From Scolanthus callimorphus (Eukaryota > Cnidaria > Anthozoa > Actiniaria > Edwardsiidae), in contig CM066915.1 in the NCBI GenBank assembly GCA_033964015.1, forward strand, positions 2,939,942-3,003,941: a stretch of 64,000 nt of DNA, written 5' to 3'. Positions 53,312 through 64,000 of this stretch are shown here, piece by piece; the stretch's first letter is position 1, and every line of letters begins with the position of its first letter. The translations under genes and the position numbers were made by a program. The notes beneath the pieces are model-generated. The model was not told the origin of the DNA and ran no database searches. It was given only the letters and a program-made list of their open reading frames with translations.

Positions 53312-53598
53312 CTGGGCTGGTATGGTATAAATGGCCGAAAGGTATCACTGCTGTGAAACACTGTGCACTAGCCAGGGGGAACTTCAACCTATAATAATGT
53401 TGTCCGGAATGCTTCTCGAACAGGCTAAGCGTGGTGACTTTGTTGCGACAAAAATAGACCTCTTTACCTTGCGCATAATGTTGTCCCATTCAGATTACGT
53501 GGTATTCATTTGAATAATCGTTCTTTCTTTGGGTGCTTCCATATTCATATATCCAAGTTTAGTTCAAGTTTCAAGTTTATTGTTGTCTGATAACTTAA

Positions 53599-53604
53599 AA
53601 TAAA
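53599..53604 (+). terminator. Candidate polyadenylation signal
   Basis: First AATAAA after the RAD51B stop (about 290 bp downstream). Plausible position, but the motif is common in AT-rich DNA. Confidence 0.35.
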
Positions 53605-54689
53605 GTACATAAATAGCACTGCCCGCAAATAGTACAAAATTAGTCTAGGCAGGCAGTGAAACTACAATACACATTTTAAAATCAATATAGGTACGAGCTC
53701 TGAGTATTTACAATAACGAGAAAAAAGGAAAAGATGTGAAAAAAGAAAAGATATGCTAAATTGACTAATTGATCGTCAGAAAGCGTGGAGAGAGAAAACG
53801 AAATTACAAAAATTTAAAGGAATAGTTATCCTCCGCCTCTAAAACCTTCAGCAATAAACTATTTCAAACTAACACATTCCTCGGCAAGTTAAACTTTGAG
53901 CATCCTCGAATAGCGTCGAATAGCAGAAAAACAAAGAAAGAATACTCATGGCGGAATGCAACGTGATCTGAAATGGGACAACATTACTCCCAAGGTAAAA
54001 AGGTCTAATCTTAAGGTGCTCAGAGGCATTTTTTTTTACTGCAACTTTGTTGCCGGGTTTGGCTGATCAGGGAAACATCATGTAAACATGCATGCCATGT
54101 TCCTGATGTTGCCTGCAGTGGCTCGTTCAGCCTTTTCAGGCAACATCGCTACCATCCTCATTTGCCAGAGACCAGAAACAAAGAACAGACTTTCTGAACT
54201 GCATATTTATTTATCACCATATCGCTTGGGCTGGGGTTCCTGTGGAAACGTTTATGCGCACTAGACAATGGACCATGTCGGCTGCACGCGGTGCATGTCG
54301 GTGGAATATGGGACATCCGTGTGGTAGCCGAGGAATGTGTCAGAACACGTGCGCAGCACCGTACTAGTCGAATGACATTGCTGGGGCGAATTGCCATTCA
54401 TAGTTCCGACCTGCTATTCAAAGCCATAGTTACTGTTGTTATGTCCCACAAACAACTAGGGTTTTCCTTTAAAAAAAGTCCAAAAATACTCCGATCCCAC
54501 TTAGGTTTACGAGATATCTTTATCTTCGGATCATCTCAGTTTATACTGTCATAAAAGGCAAAAAAGTGCTGCAAATCGGACTGCTTTCGGACGTCCTGAA
54601 ATACTGTTTGTGGGACATGATCAGTCCCCGTGGAAGAATCTTTTCAACTCTGATTGGTATCTCCAGGTAGCGTGAAATGGCTTCATTGT

Positions 54690-55195
54690 TTGATCGGAAC
54701 TATGATTTATCGAAACGAGCTCCACATAAAGAGGAAGAGCATATTAAACTCTACAAAATCTTAAAGTTTGGCGTTGATTGTGTAAATTCCGATCAAGATG
54801 CAGCCATTCCAAGATGCCGGAATTTTATAAGCTTTGTATGGGTTTCCGCTCGCCGCGTCCGGATTTCACACAAATCTTGTAAGCTTTTGGACTTTTTGAA
54901 TGGCTGTTTCTCGAGTTAATACCAAGCTTTGAGATTTTGTATAGTTGAGCATGCCCTTTCTCTCCATGTTCGTCTTGCACGGATAATCGATATATTAAAG
55001 GATTCGCCCCAGGCACTCACGGCTCGGAATCCGGCAATGGCGATCCTCAGGGAAAAGAGGAATATCTGGGGACACGTGACCAACCCATTCAATAGCATGT
55101 GTACATCCGTTACTAATCTTTCAAGAGGATTAGTAGCGTCTGTGAAATCCCGTTATTAATTCGTGTTCTTGGAGGATAGTAGCGGATGTACACAG
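54690..55195. repeat. Large imperfect fold-back
   Basis: 54690-54800 and 54920-55010 are imperfect inverted copies (read from each side they give KLYKILKFG and QLYKISKLG). An inner pair TGTACATCCGTTACTAATC and AGTAGCGGATGTACA sits at 55100-55192. Function unknown; probably a decayed transposon. Confidence 0.6.
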
Positions 55196-55933
55196 GCTAC
55201 CAAACTGAACGCGACCATAGCTGGATCGGTTTTACTCTGCGAGAAGAAGATTGCCAATTTCCTCACGTATAAAGGTATAAAGTACGAATCATTAGCCGTA
55301 TTCACACTAGAGGGCGGAAAACTCGGTAGTTTTCCGTCTGATATGAATTCATGTACGATTTCCCGTCAAAAATCCGTCGCTGACATGAAATTCTGAAGTA
55401 GAAAACACACTGTTGCTATAGTTACGTGGCTTTTTAGAAATTCTGAAGTAGAAAACACACTGTTGCTATAGTTACATGGCTTCTTATTTATATAGTTATT
55501 GCAAAAACGAAATTCGTGACCACAATCTCGCTTGAATTCAACCTGAGGCTATAATCTACAATAGGCAATTCTATCTAGCAAGCAATCTTTTTAGAACTGG
55601 GTAAAAAGAAATCGGAATATACTCAAATCTCTTAGTGTAACCATACCCTTCTAAACCGCAATTTCGTATTATTTTATTTTACTTTGTTTTGTTTTTGCAT
55701 TTCCAGATGTGCTTCATTTATTTTGCTTTCCTATTCAAGTATTGACTCAGTGTTTTAAAATCGCTTAAAAGTGAATTATTGAGTTACCCTGCTGTGGGGC
55801 TTATAAACCTCGTATTTAATTTAGTAACCAGAATATTTAATTTCGCTTGAGGCCAACTTATAATGACTTGCGATTCTCGCACTTTCCATTACGTGACATG
55901 TAATTTGCGCCCTTGCATTTTAACTGTTTTTAT

Positions 55934-56602
55934 TAGCTGTATTCACACTAGAGACGGAAAACTCGTCTGAGACGAGGTTCTCGTCAGAAAAAGTTCCTGT
56001 CTTATGTCAATTCTACTCAGAAACACTTGTTTGTTATCTGTCTAAACTTTCTTCTTCAAAAAATGTTTTCGCGTGATCACTAGAAGAACAGGGAACCATA
56101 TTCAAGCCCGGGGGGGGGGGGGGGGGGGTTCTCCCATGTAAGAGTGATAGGGGTGCTCGTCGGGACATCGGAAAATATACCCTAAAAAATACCAGGACAC
56201 AAAAAATCCAACCCCTAAAAAATACCTTATAAAACAAAATGACCGCTAAAAAATACCAACAATAAACCTTTTTTGTTATTGTTTATTGTTTTTCATCTCA
56301 AAACAAGCTTATTTTAGAGCTATAAATGAACAAAGAAAGAAAGAAAACGTTTTACTTGGTTTGTGACCCTTGTATTCATTTGAGTACCCCTAAAAAATAC
56401 CATTTATTAGTGAAAGCCACAATGTTTCTCCGATACCCCCTAAAAAATACCTGAGAGTCGATTTTGACCCCTAAAAAATACGACGAGCACCCCTATCAGG
56501 TCGACATATGAAGAACCCCCCCCCCCCCCCCCCCCCCCCCGGGTATTCAAGGCGAGAAACTCGTCTCAGACGAGTTTTCCGTTAAAAGTGTGAATACAGC
56601 TA
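55934..56602. mobile_element. TIR element, family 4 copy 2, with nested poly-G element
   Basis: Same TIRs as 46186-46620 (TAGCTGTATTCACACTAGAG / CACACTT variant then GTGTGAATACAGCTA), in the opposite orientation. It is split by an insertion at 56106-56544 flanked by ATTCAA (56100-56105; 56545-56550). The flanking halves join to match copy 1 across the site. Confidence 0.88.
56106..56544. mobile_element. Poly-G/poly-C-ended element (439 bp), nested
   Basis: Begins GCCC followed by a G run of about 20 and ends in a long C run then GGGT. Subterminal inverted boxes are AGTGATAGGGGTGCTCGTCG and CGACGAGCACCCCTATCA. The body is filled with CCCTAAAAAATACC direct repeats. Degraded relatives start at about 9164, 22640, 31186 and 59630. 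Confidence 0.85.
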
Positions 56603-59600
56603 ATATTAGGCACATCCACGCTATGTTGGGTGTATCTAAAGTGATCTACACAAGCAATCCAGAATCCTGAATTACACTTAGTGTAAGAAAGTAAAAGAAA
56701 CTGAAATTTGCATTGCATATAGACATTTACTAAGATTTATTAGCTCCGCTATCAAATTTCCATGTTTGAAAACTGAGCCCAGCAAGAAATCAAAAAGACC
56801 AATTCGCAATTTCCATCCGTTCAATAACACACGACATTTCTCTAGATTTGTACTTATCTAATAGTCGAATGGTTAGGCTAAGTAAAAAAATAACATGTTT
56901 ATCGTCCGGAGCTTTCCAAAAAAGTGTCCATGCGGCCCTTTTTATTTATTATTTATTATTTCTTTTTGCTCCTTGTTTATGCCTTGTTTTATTGGTTTAT
57001 GCCATATTTTGTGTACAAAATGACTACGACTGTTTCATAAACTATTCTTAGGGCAATCTATGTTCATATAAAGCATTTCCATGCTTATTAAAGCCACATT
57101 TCAAAGCAGTTTCTAACTGCTTGTGATGTTTGACTTAGTTTTGGAGACGATTTGTGAAAATAAAAAAGAAAAGAAAAAAGGATGCGGCTCCAAAAAACGA
57201 TGCGGGTGGGGACGATAAACATGTATTTATTTTTACTTGGCCTTATTTAACAAATCTAGACGATCCTTTTGCGTAGTTCTTGTGACACATCTTGGCAGTT
57301 TCGTCTGTACAGTGGATGAACAAACAATACAGAAAGTTTCACATTTTCGTTAGATGGAGGATACGTTTTCATTTTCACTTTGGTAGAAAATGGACGGAAG
57401 CTACTAACAATAGTTTTCTGCTATTATTGTCTACCCTCGAAGAGCTGAAGCGAAAAATTATATTACATGTATATGCGAATTCAAAGTACTTGGAAATTTA
57501 CTGTTATAAATGCAACTAAACTAGCGCGCCGGTGCGTGGTATTTTGCGGTCAGGTTTATATTCGACCGGTTGGTTATTACTGATTTTTCTCATAACACCC
57601 CCGTAAGTGGTTTAGAGTTATTCCAAGGCTGGAGTAATAATACTGCGTTAATACATTACCGGCAAACGGTAGTCATAAACAGTCTCTAGAATAAACATTT
57701 TAAACCCACGAAAACATCCCACCACAATTTAATATGCATGGGTTAATGTTTTGACTGGTTAAATATGCAAATTTAAAGTGCTACTTAGTTATTATCCGAC
57801 TTAGGTGTATGCCTACTTTGGCGTGTCTTTGTTATTAATAACGATTATTGGACCGGGACCACGCCCTTCGGATATACTCCACGGTCACAAGTCGTGTGTT
57901 TGCTTCTAAATTTGGAAATGGCACAATTCCTTAAACATTATTACTTTTTACAGTACAAAAAGTGTCTTGGACTGGCGTCCACGCACTAGAAAATGTCGTT
58001 ATAGTGGAAATGCTCTTTTGATAGTGGATTATTGAATTCCATAACCCTAAAAGTGACATCTTTAATTGAACTTAAGAACTTGCGGTTATTTTATTTGGGA
58101 AAAATACGAATCCTGATAAATATGTGCGTGTGTGTGTTTTGTTTCTTTACTGTTCGAATCCGTCAATGGTTGTGAGTCCTTCAAATCCAAAGCCAAGTAT
58201 TCAATCCAAAAGCGATACGCTCTGACAGTGATCCTTCTTTAACAAATGCACTGTCAGGGTTTCATAAAAAAAAATGGATTTTAAGTTTTAGGCTTATCAT
58301 TTCGTTCAAGAAAAATTCGCCACAATCTAGAAGAAAATCTAATCTAAGTTTAGATTTTTCCAAATGAGAGCGCCCTAAATCCAGAATTTTAATAAACATA
58401 AACAAATGTACAATTCAAGAGTAGCCCTTTTCTGCTTACGTCATCTACAATTCATTGTAATTATTGTGCCGGCCAGACCTTGCGCATAGCTTATGGTTAA
58501 GTATCCGAGAAAATAGCTAACAACTGCCAAATGAAGTCTGCCCTTGGCAAAGCGGTTGCATGGCCCAACAATTTTTACAGCTTCACAATGTTGAGCACAT
58601 ATTTAAACAAAGGTGTTATCGAGTACTGTAGCCGATAGAAAGCGGGCCAAGTTCATGTTTTGAAGGGAGAAACTGATTTCAGGAGCCTATCATTAGGAGA
58701 ACACAACTACTATGTACTGCCTTGGAGAGGAACACAATTATAACTGATCTATTTTTAGAACAGCTTGGCCCACCAAAAACACAAGATTGCTGTTTGCGAA
58801 GTGGCTGCACTTGTCTTTCTTCGTTCATGCTGAGATAACTGTGATATCCTAAACGTTACATTTACCGTGATAAATCTCTTGTTCTCTGTTTCTATCATTC
58901 ACGTTATCTACAAATAGCTCGGTGTTTAATAGAAATATCTCAATCACACAGCTATGTTTTCGCTATTAAAGACGGACTCCTGCTGATCTATAATAATAGC
59001 TTTATGCACTGTCAAGTGTAGCTTACGTGATGCTTGTTTTTATTTTCGATTATTTGTCCTTTTCAAGTCATCCAAAATATTGCCGGTTCTGTCACGCCAG
59101 GTCTTGCTGTAGACTACCACCTAAAGAAAACGGATACGTTTTCTGGCTTGACATTTTATAATGACCAATAAGCTGGCGCATCGAGCAACTATGTATTTTC
59201 CACTCGACTACCTGGTGACGGTCGGTGAAGCATATTTGCCTTTATAAAATAGCCTACTATACGCCGGCTCGTGAGTTTAAAACTTTTCTCGTGTTTTCCA
59301 GCATCCCTCGTGTGTTTATCACGTTATAAACCATGGAAATCCGCTTTTTATTGCTTTTTATTTAGAAATACCTCGCGAATCCTAAATAATGGAATAATTT
59401 TGCAGCAAAAATAAAAGCTGAGCTAATAGAGACGGGTCCACCATCACAGTTGCATCATGGGTAATCAAAGCAAGATATCGTGCCGAACTAATTCAAATTC
59501 GTAGGGAAAAGGCAAGTCTGAAATCGTCACCAGAATTCACTAAATCTCGACCATTTTACTTTCAAAGAGAAGTAACGTTATAAATTTCAAGCTCAAAGAA

Positions 59601-59629
59601 TAATTGTTCATACGTTACGGTCTAAAATC

Positions 59630-59790
59630 CCGGGGGGGGGGGGGGGACTCGGGGATGATCGTCGAAAACTTTCAGTTTCACCCCTAAAAGATACCTAACA
59701 TGGCGGGCCATGGCGTGGCTCAAAAAATGTATTACCCTAAAGAAAAGGTCTTATGTGCCAAGTAGGCGCGAAGGACACAGGTAACAGGTA
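59630..59790. mobile_element. Poly-G-ended element fragment
   Basis: A CCCGG then G14 start, 'ggggatgatcgtcgaaaa' and CCCCTAAAAGATACC repeats match the 56106-56544 family, but no right-hand C tract is seen nearby. Confidence 0.6.
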
Positions 59791-60179
59791 AAAGATACCC
59801 ATCATTTTCATGTTTGTTTCTCATTTATCGTCTTCTCATCGAATAATCTCTCTTTCTTCCACGGTTTTTAGAAGCACCATCATGAGAAAAAACATTTTGG
59901 ACACAGTTTCGGCCCTAAAAGATACCAGCTTACAAGTTATAAAGTTCAAGTCATGTGACCCTGCAATGGCGCGATGGCTGTGGCACGCTGCATGTCCAGC
60001 CTTAAAGCTCATAATTCGATCCAGTTTTGTATGTTCTCGAAGGCTGTTACGAATGTCCGCACATACACGCAAAATGCTTCAGTGCCGTTGTTGAAAAGTG
60101 TCGGGCTTCCTGTGGTGGACGCACGCGCGTCGAAAGAGCGGGAAATTATGAACTCATTAACTGTACATCAAACGATCGA

Positions 60180-60211
<32 letters not shown>

Positions 60212-61944
60212 GATATCGCACGAGTCCCGGAGACGAGTGAAGAATTTTTCTTGAACCCCATAGCAAACATTTAATATTATTTTAGCGAATGATTCGAGCT
60301 TTGAACTTTCTTTGCGCGCGGGTGGTAACCTGTGTTTTGTCGAATTCAGCTTCATTCGTTTTTAGCCAATCAACGCGTACGTAAGAATTTAGCTATGGGA
60401 TTCAATCTGACATTTTTACATCGTGTTTTGCCTACAAGCATCCGGGCTAAGGAAAACCAGGAATACCCGTTATGCACGTGTACAAAGCTACGATGAGCGA
60501 TAAAAAACCACAAAAGGTTTGCGGCTTGACCTGATTGTAGGCTATTTCAGTCTTGACATATATATTTCCCTACTATACAGATTATTCCCTTCGCTCTCCT
60601 TGGATATCATTCTCTCTTTGTCTGCGACGTGAATATCGGCGAATACACGTGAATTTCTGCAAAAAAAAACCCTTCATTAGAAAAAGCTGAATTTCCCATG
60701 TACAAACATGTAAATTCGAAAGAATCGAAAGGGTAATGTACCCCTTCCCGCCCCCCCTCCTCTAAATCCACCCATGCCTTTTGCCCGGAGATTTGCCTGC
60801 GGGAATCGAAAGGATGGAAACTATGAAAGCTTTCCGTGCGTTACAGAGTTTAATGATGCCCTCAGTATTGCAAGCATGAGTAATCCTCTTCCGACAGAGG
60901 ATGCTCCCTCTTTTTACCGGACGAGGAAGGAACTTGAACACTTTATAATGAGGTTCCGAGAAGCTGTAGGGTGTGGCCACGACACGACCACGCCCATTCC
61001 CTACGCAAATATCCGGCATCAACACATTCTAGCTACCCGGATATATTGGTTGCTTATATAATAGATTGTATTAACGGAATTCCCATATTTAGGTAGGTGT
61101 GATGATCGAGGGACCAACCGTTTTGATTGGAGGATCGTACTATGAAATTTTATTACGCTTTGCCAGGTGGCTTTGCTTTACACTACATAGACATTGGCAC
61201 ATATATGTATCCCTTTATTAGGAGCGTACAACCTGCTTAAAGGCACGCTTGCCTGACAAGCAAATAATTCAAATCGCAATCCAATTCCATCCTCTTGATA
61301 ATAGGTAAAAAAATTGTATATATTAGCTAGTAGTAAGTAACTTAATTTTTTACAATTTTATAGATAGTTATTTATTATTTGATATTGATTTGTGTCCTTA
61401 CTTAGTGGTTTTGCTACTGCTATTATGTTATTGACACAGAAATAAAGTATTTATTATTTATGTATTTATTATGAAAACATTATAGATTTGTTGTATTTTA
61501 TAACAGTTAAAAGGTCATTTAACAAACCTTGATTGTTATTTTAGTTATTCCTGGTAAACTTAAATGTATTTTGGTGATTAGAATTTATACTTATTTTTTG
61601 ACAAGTTGTAAAACATTACGCGGGCGAGTGCCAAGTGTCGTTCTCTTATCACCTGGCAAAGTTGTACGCTTTTGTAACCAAAACAACCACGCGAAACACC
61701 AGACACGCGAACAACTTGATAATTTGAGACAGAAAGGAACCTCTTATCGCAGGGTAACGCAGCGTACATCATTGCAAAGAGTAATAATACTATTCCGAAT
61801 GGCTTTAAATATTATTGTGACGGGAAAAATGTAGCTGCATATTTAAACTAGCAAATCACCATCGCAGTTTAGGAAGATATAATACAAACCGCTAACTGGA
61901 CCTTCCTAAAGGGGCGAACTATGAGCTTTTGCTATTACTATAGT

Positions 61945-62168
61945 CTGTCGGACACTCCTTTGTTTATTGCTTTCATTGGATATTAGAAAACGAAACACTT
62001 GCAGAAATCTGGAAAAATTCATCTAAAAACAAATATTTATTCTTGATTTACCGAACTCAATCGAAAATATCGCACTACATTCCCTAAATCAGCGGATGGA
62101 AATGGATGCTTTCTCCGACTCGGTATGTTGCTAGGCTGACAAAATGGAGGCTGGCAGAGGCTCTTCAA
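61945..62168. repeat. Dispersed repeat, family 2 copy 2
   Basis: Shares ATGGAAATGGATGCTTTCTC, CGGTATGTTGCTAGGCTGAC and GAGGCT.GCAGAGGCTCTT with 32436-32668 in the same orientation. Confidence 0.78.
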
Positions 62169-62543
62169 CTGTGTCATTACTAATTGACACGTACGTTGAC
62201 AGAATCCGTACAAGCAAAAGCTTGTTTTAGAACGTGATTTCTCATCTAACCGTGCCCCGCGATCACAAGTACGTACTTCATGGATCAATCGGCGACGGGC
62301 CTAAAATAGTAACTTACGCACGATATGACGTAGCATAACGTCATCAATGCATTATTGAAGGGATATTCTTGCCCTGTGCGCCCGGGCAGGGCTAAGCTTA
62401 ACTAGAGGCAGGAATTATTGAGGTTTGGCCGAGGATCAGAAATCTAGTGATTCGACTGAGTGAGTTTTGCTGATCCCTCACGTATTTCTTGGTCGCATTA
62501 CCGCGTAGTGCTAATTTATCAGTGTGTTTTGTATGCGGTTTGT

Positions 62544-62697
62544 TACCCTGCTAGCAGAGGTTTCTTTCTGTCAGTCTTTTACTAGCTAGCAAAGTTGTTC
62601 GCGTGTCTGGTATTTCGCCGTAGACACGCGAACAACTTTGTTGGGCTTTGTTACGGCTAATAAAAGACTGACATAAGAAACCTCTGCTCGCAGGGTA
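62544..62697. mobile_element. Fold-back element, family 3 copy 2
   Basis: TACCCTGCTAGCAGAGGTTT and AAACCTCTGCTCGCAGGGTA ends, CAGTCTTTTACTAGCTAGC arms and GTTGTTCGCGTGTCTGG centre match 39427-39558. It has an extra inner inverted block (AACAACTTTGTTGGG). Confidence 0.88.
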
Positions 62698-63369
62698 GCG
62701 GTTTGTACGTGGTAGGCCGTTTTCTCTCCAGACATGCTTGAATATTGCTAAAACTAAACTAGAGGAATTGGAATTATACAGTTAAAATCTATGCATTTTT
62801 AAAACTCTTTTCACATATCAAACCAATATCCAAATAAATGAGCTCGTAATGTAAATATTACTTTGTTTCCTCGGCTCTGTTTAACTTCCGTTTATGGTTG
62901 TACGCAGAACGCTATTCATTTCCGTTTCCGGGGCGGAAATCGACATCACGGATAATGTGCAATGCCCGCCAAAAACCGTCGCGGCTGATTTCTCGCAAAG
63001 AATGACGGAATCCATCGGAATAGTTTCTCCGCTCGGTTAGAGTCACGCAACCTGAAGAAGATCGGTAATGGCCGATTGAAATATCGTTATTAAATAATCA
63101 TCGTTTAAGCTGTTCGTCGACCTTTCATTATATATATTATTCTCAGTTCAACTGGTTGACAGGTCCGTTTATCAGGATCCAGCTTGGCAAAACACCTCGT
63201 TCGCGGATTTTCATATTTTAGTCTACATTAGAGTCACGCAACCACGCTCGAGGGACGTGACGAAGGTGGTACGTTTTGCGTTAACCAGGAACGGGTAATT
63301 TTCCAAGTCATTGTGCGAATGATACGCGCCGAATCCATAAAGTAAAGCTGGTTTGTCGCAAGGAATGTA

Positions 63370-63513
63370 GCCTGCTAACCGGCTCTCCAGTGTAATTTTT
63401 CGGATATTTGACTTTTGAGGCGCGCGGGATTCCTGTGTCGGCCCCCGCACAGGAATCCCGCGCGCCCAAAAAATCAAATATCCGAAAAAAAACACTAGCC
63501 GGCTAGCCAGGCT
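63370..63513. mobile_element. Fold-back MITE
   Basis: CCTGCTAACCGGCT and AGCCGGCTAGCCAGG outer ends, TTTTTCGGATATTTGA / TCAAATATCCGAAAAA and GGCGCGCGGGATTCCTGTG / CACAGGAATCCCGCGCGCC inner arms. Almost fully self-complementary over about 140 bp. Confidence 0.88.
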
Positions 63514-64000
63514 ATAAGGAATGATGTGGAACCCATCGGAAATTTGTTGTTGTTGTCTTCAGGGAAAAGAAACCCAGAGAAACGGGAGAAAGCGTCGAGC
63601 GAGGTCTGGGGGGAAAAATGTCACTCCAATCTTCGTGATCAAAAAATGTTTGATTTTAAAATTGTGTGAAAAAATGATGCACACATAGACCAATTATTGT
63701 GTTCTGTATGTTGGAGTTTAGCAACAACGGAAAAAGTTTTTTGAAAATACAAGTGCTAAACTATAGTATTAGTACAGTGAAGTGCAATAGTTCACTATGA
63801 CCGTAGCTTGCCTGTCCAAGCGGGGTTAAAAAAATAATAATTCTGCATATGATTTCTTGTGATCTAAAAACCCATAGCGGAAATTTAATCTTTCTACTGT
63901 GAATCTGTCCACAAACTGCAAATTGTTAATAATTCGTCAACCATGCACGGAGAAGAGCGTGGGTGGTTTTCCGGTTAAGGTGGCACGGGGGCGACAGGAA

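Larger units (their letters stand above)
53312..55930. other. Downstream of RAD51B: no gene recognised
   Basis: I see no protein-coding gene. The stretch holds an inverted pair ATGTCCCACAAACAA / CTGTTTGTGGGACAT at 54440-54618, the fold-back region 54690-55195, a single end of family 4 at about 55300 (CGTATTCACACTAGAG), and a direct repeat TTCTGAAGTAGAAAACACAC at 55393 and 55442. Confidence 0.55.
56603..64000. other. Distal region: no gene recognised
   Basis: Apart from 59630-59790, 61945-62168, 62544-62697 and 63370-63513, I find no gene and no domain in any frame. Frames of up to about 100 codons occur but have no recognisable motifs or splice-supported extension. Confidence 0.5.

Noticed and set aside
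60774..61061. 95-codon plus-strand frame
   Set aside because: No motif, no paralogue in the window and no plausible splice partner; not enough to call a gene.

Overview
The window reads as nuclear DNA of an anthozoan cnidarian, most likely a stony coral. The reasons are intron-containing genes with GT-AG junctions, an AT-rich background, a tandem family of intronless class A GPCRs, very dense short inverted-repeat transposons, G/C-tract-ended elements, and non-LTR retrotransposon fossils. The species cannot be named from sequence alone.

Region 1 (about 1-28.9 kb) is a minus-strand tandem array of rhodopsin-like GPCR genes. Four copies look intact: 3276-4163, 7030-7920, 19803-20708 and the more divergent 27892-28779. 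Four are broken: 1-440, 11997-12880 (one-base frameshift), 14608-14786 (N-terminal stub) and 24572-25071 (truncated). A ninth copy survives only as its 5' flank, near 10.93-11.76 kb. The duplicated unit, about 3.75 kb where best preserved, contains the receptor, its 5' flank and a minus-strand reverse-transcriptase fossil downstream of the receptor. The fossil therefore predates the duplications. Individual units were later hit by different insertions (954-1513, 4751-5353, 8778-8958, 9286-10787, and about 17.67-19.07 kb). A minisatellite rich in TGACGTCA sites lies at 23.68-24.55 kb and cuts off one pseudogene.

Region 2 (about 29-35.4 kb) has no recognised protein gene. It holds nested fold-back elements, poly-G/C tracts, AATTG-rich repeats and a compact element at 34501-34986 carrying two direct copies of a type I hammerhead ribozyme 345 bp apart. 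This is the architecture of a metazoan retrozyme and is the most striking feature of the window.

Region 3 (35560-53311, plus strand) is a complete ten-exon RAD51 paralogue, RAD51B. It encodes 373 residues with Walker A and B motifs and all nine introns are GT-AG. Its introns are packed with short inverted-repeat elements, a 60-bp/49-bp satellite pair, a 3-kb composite element with a 54-bp coding-phase tandem repeat, and a 21-bp E-box minisatellite directly after exon 8.

Region 4 (53.3-64 kb) has no gene I can recognise. It contains fold-back and TIR elements, including a nested pair that gives a clear insertion order.
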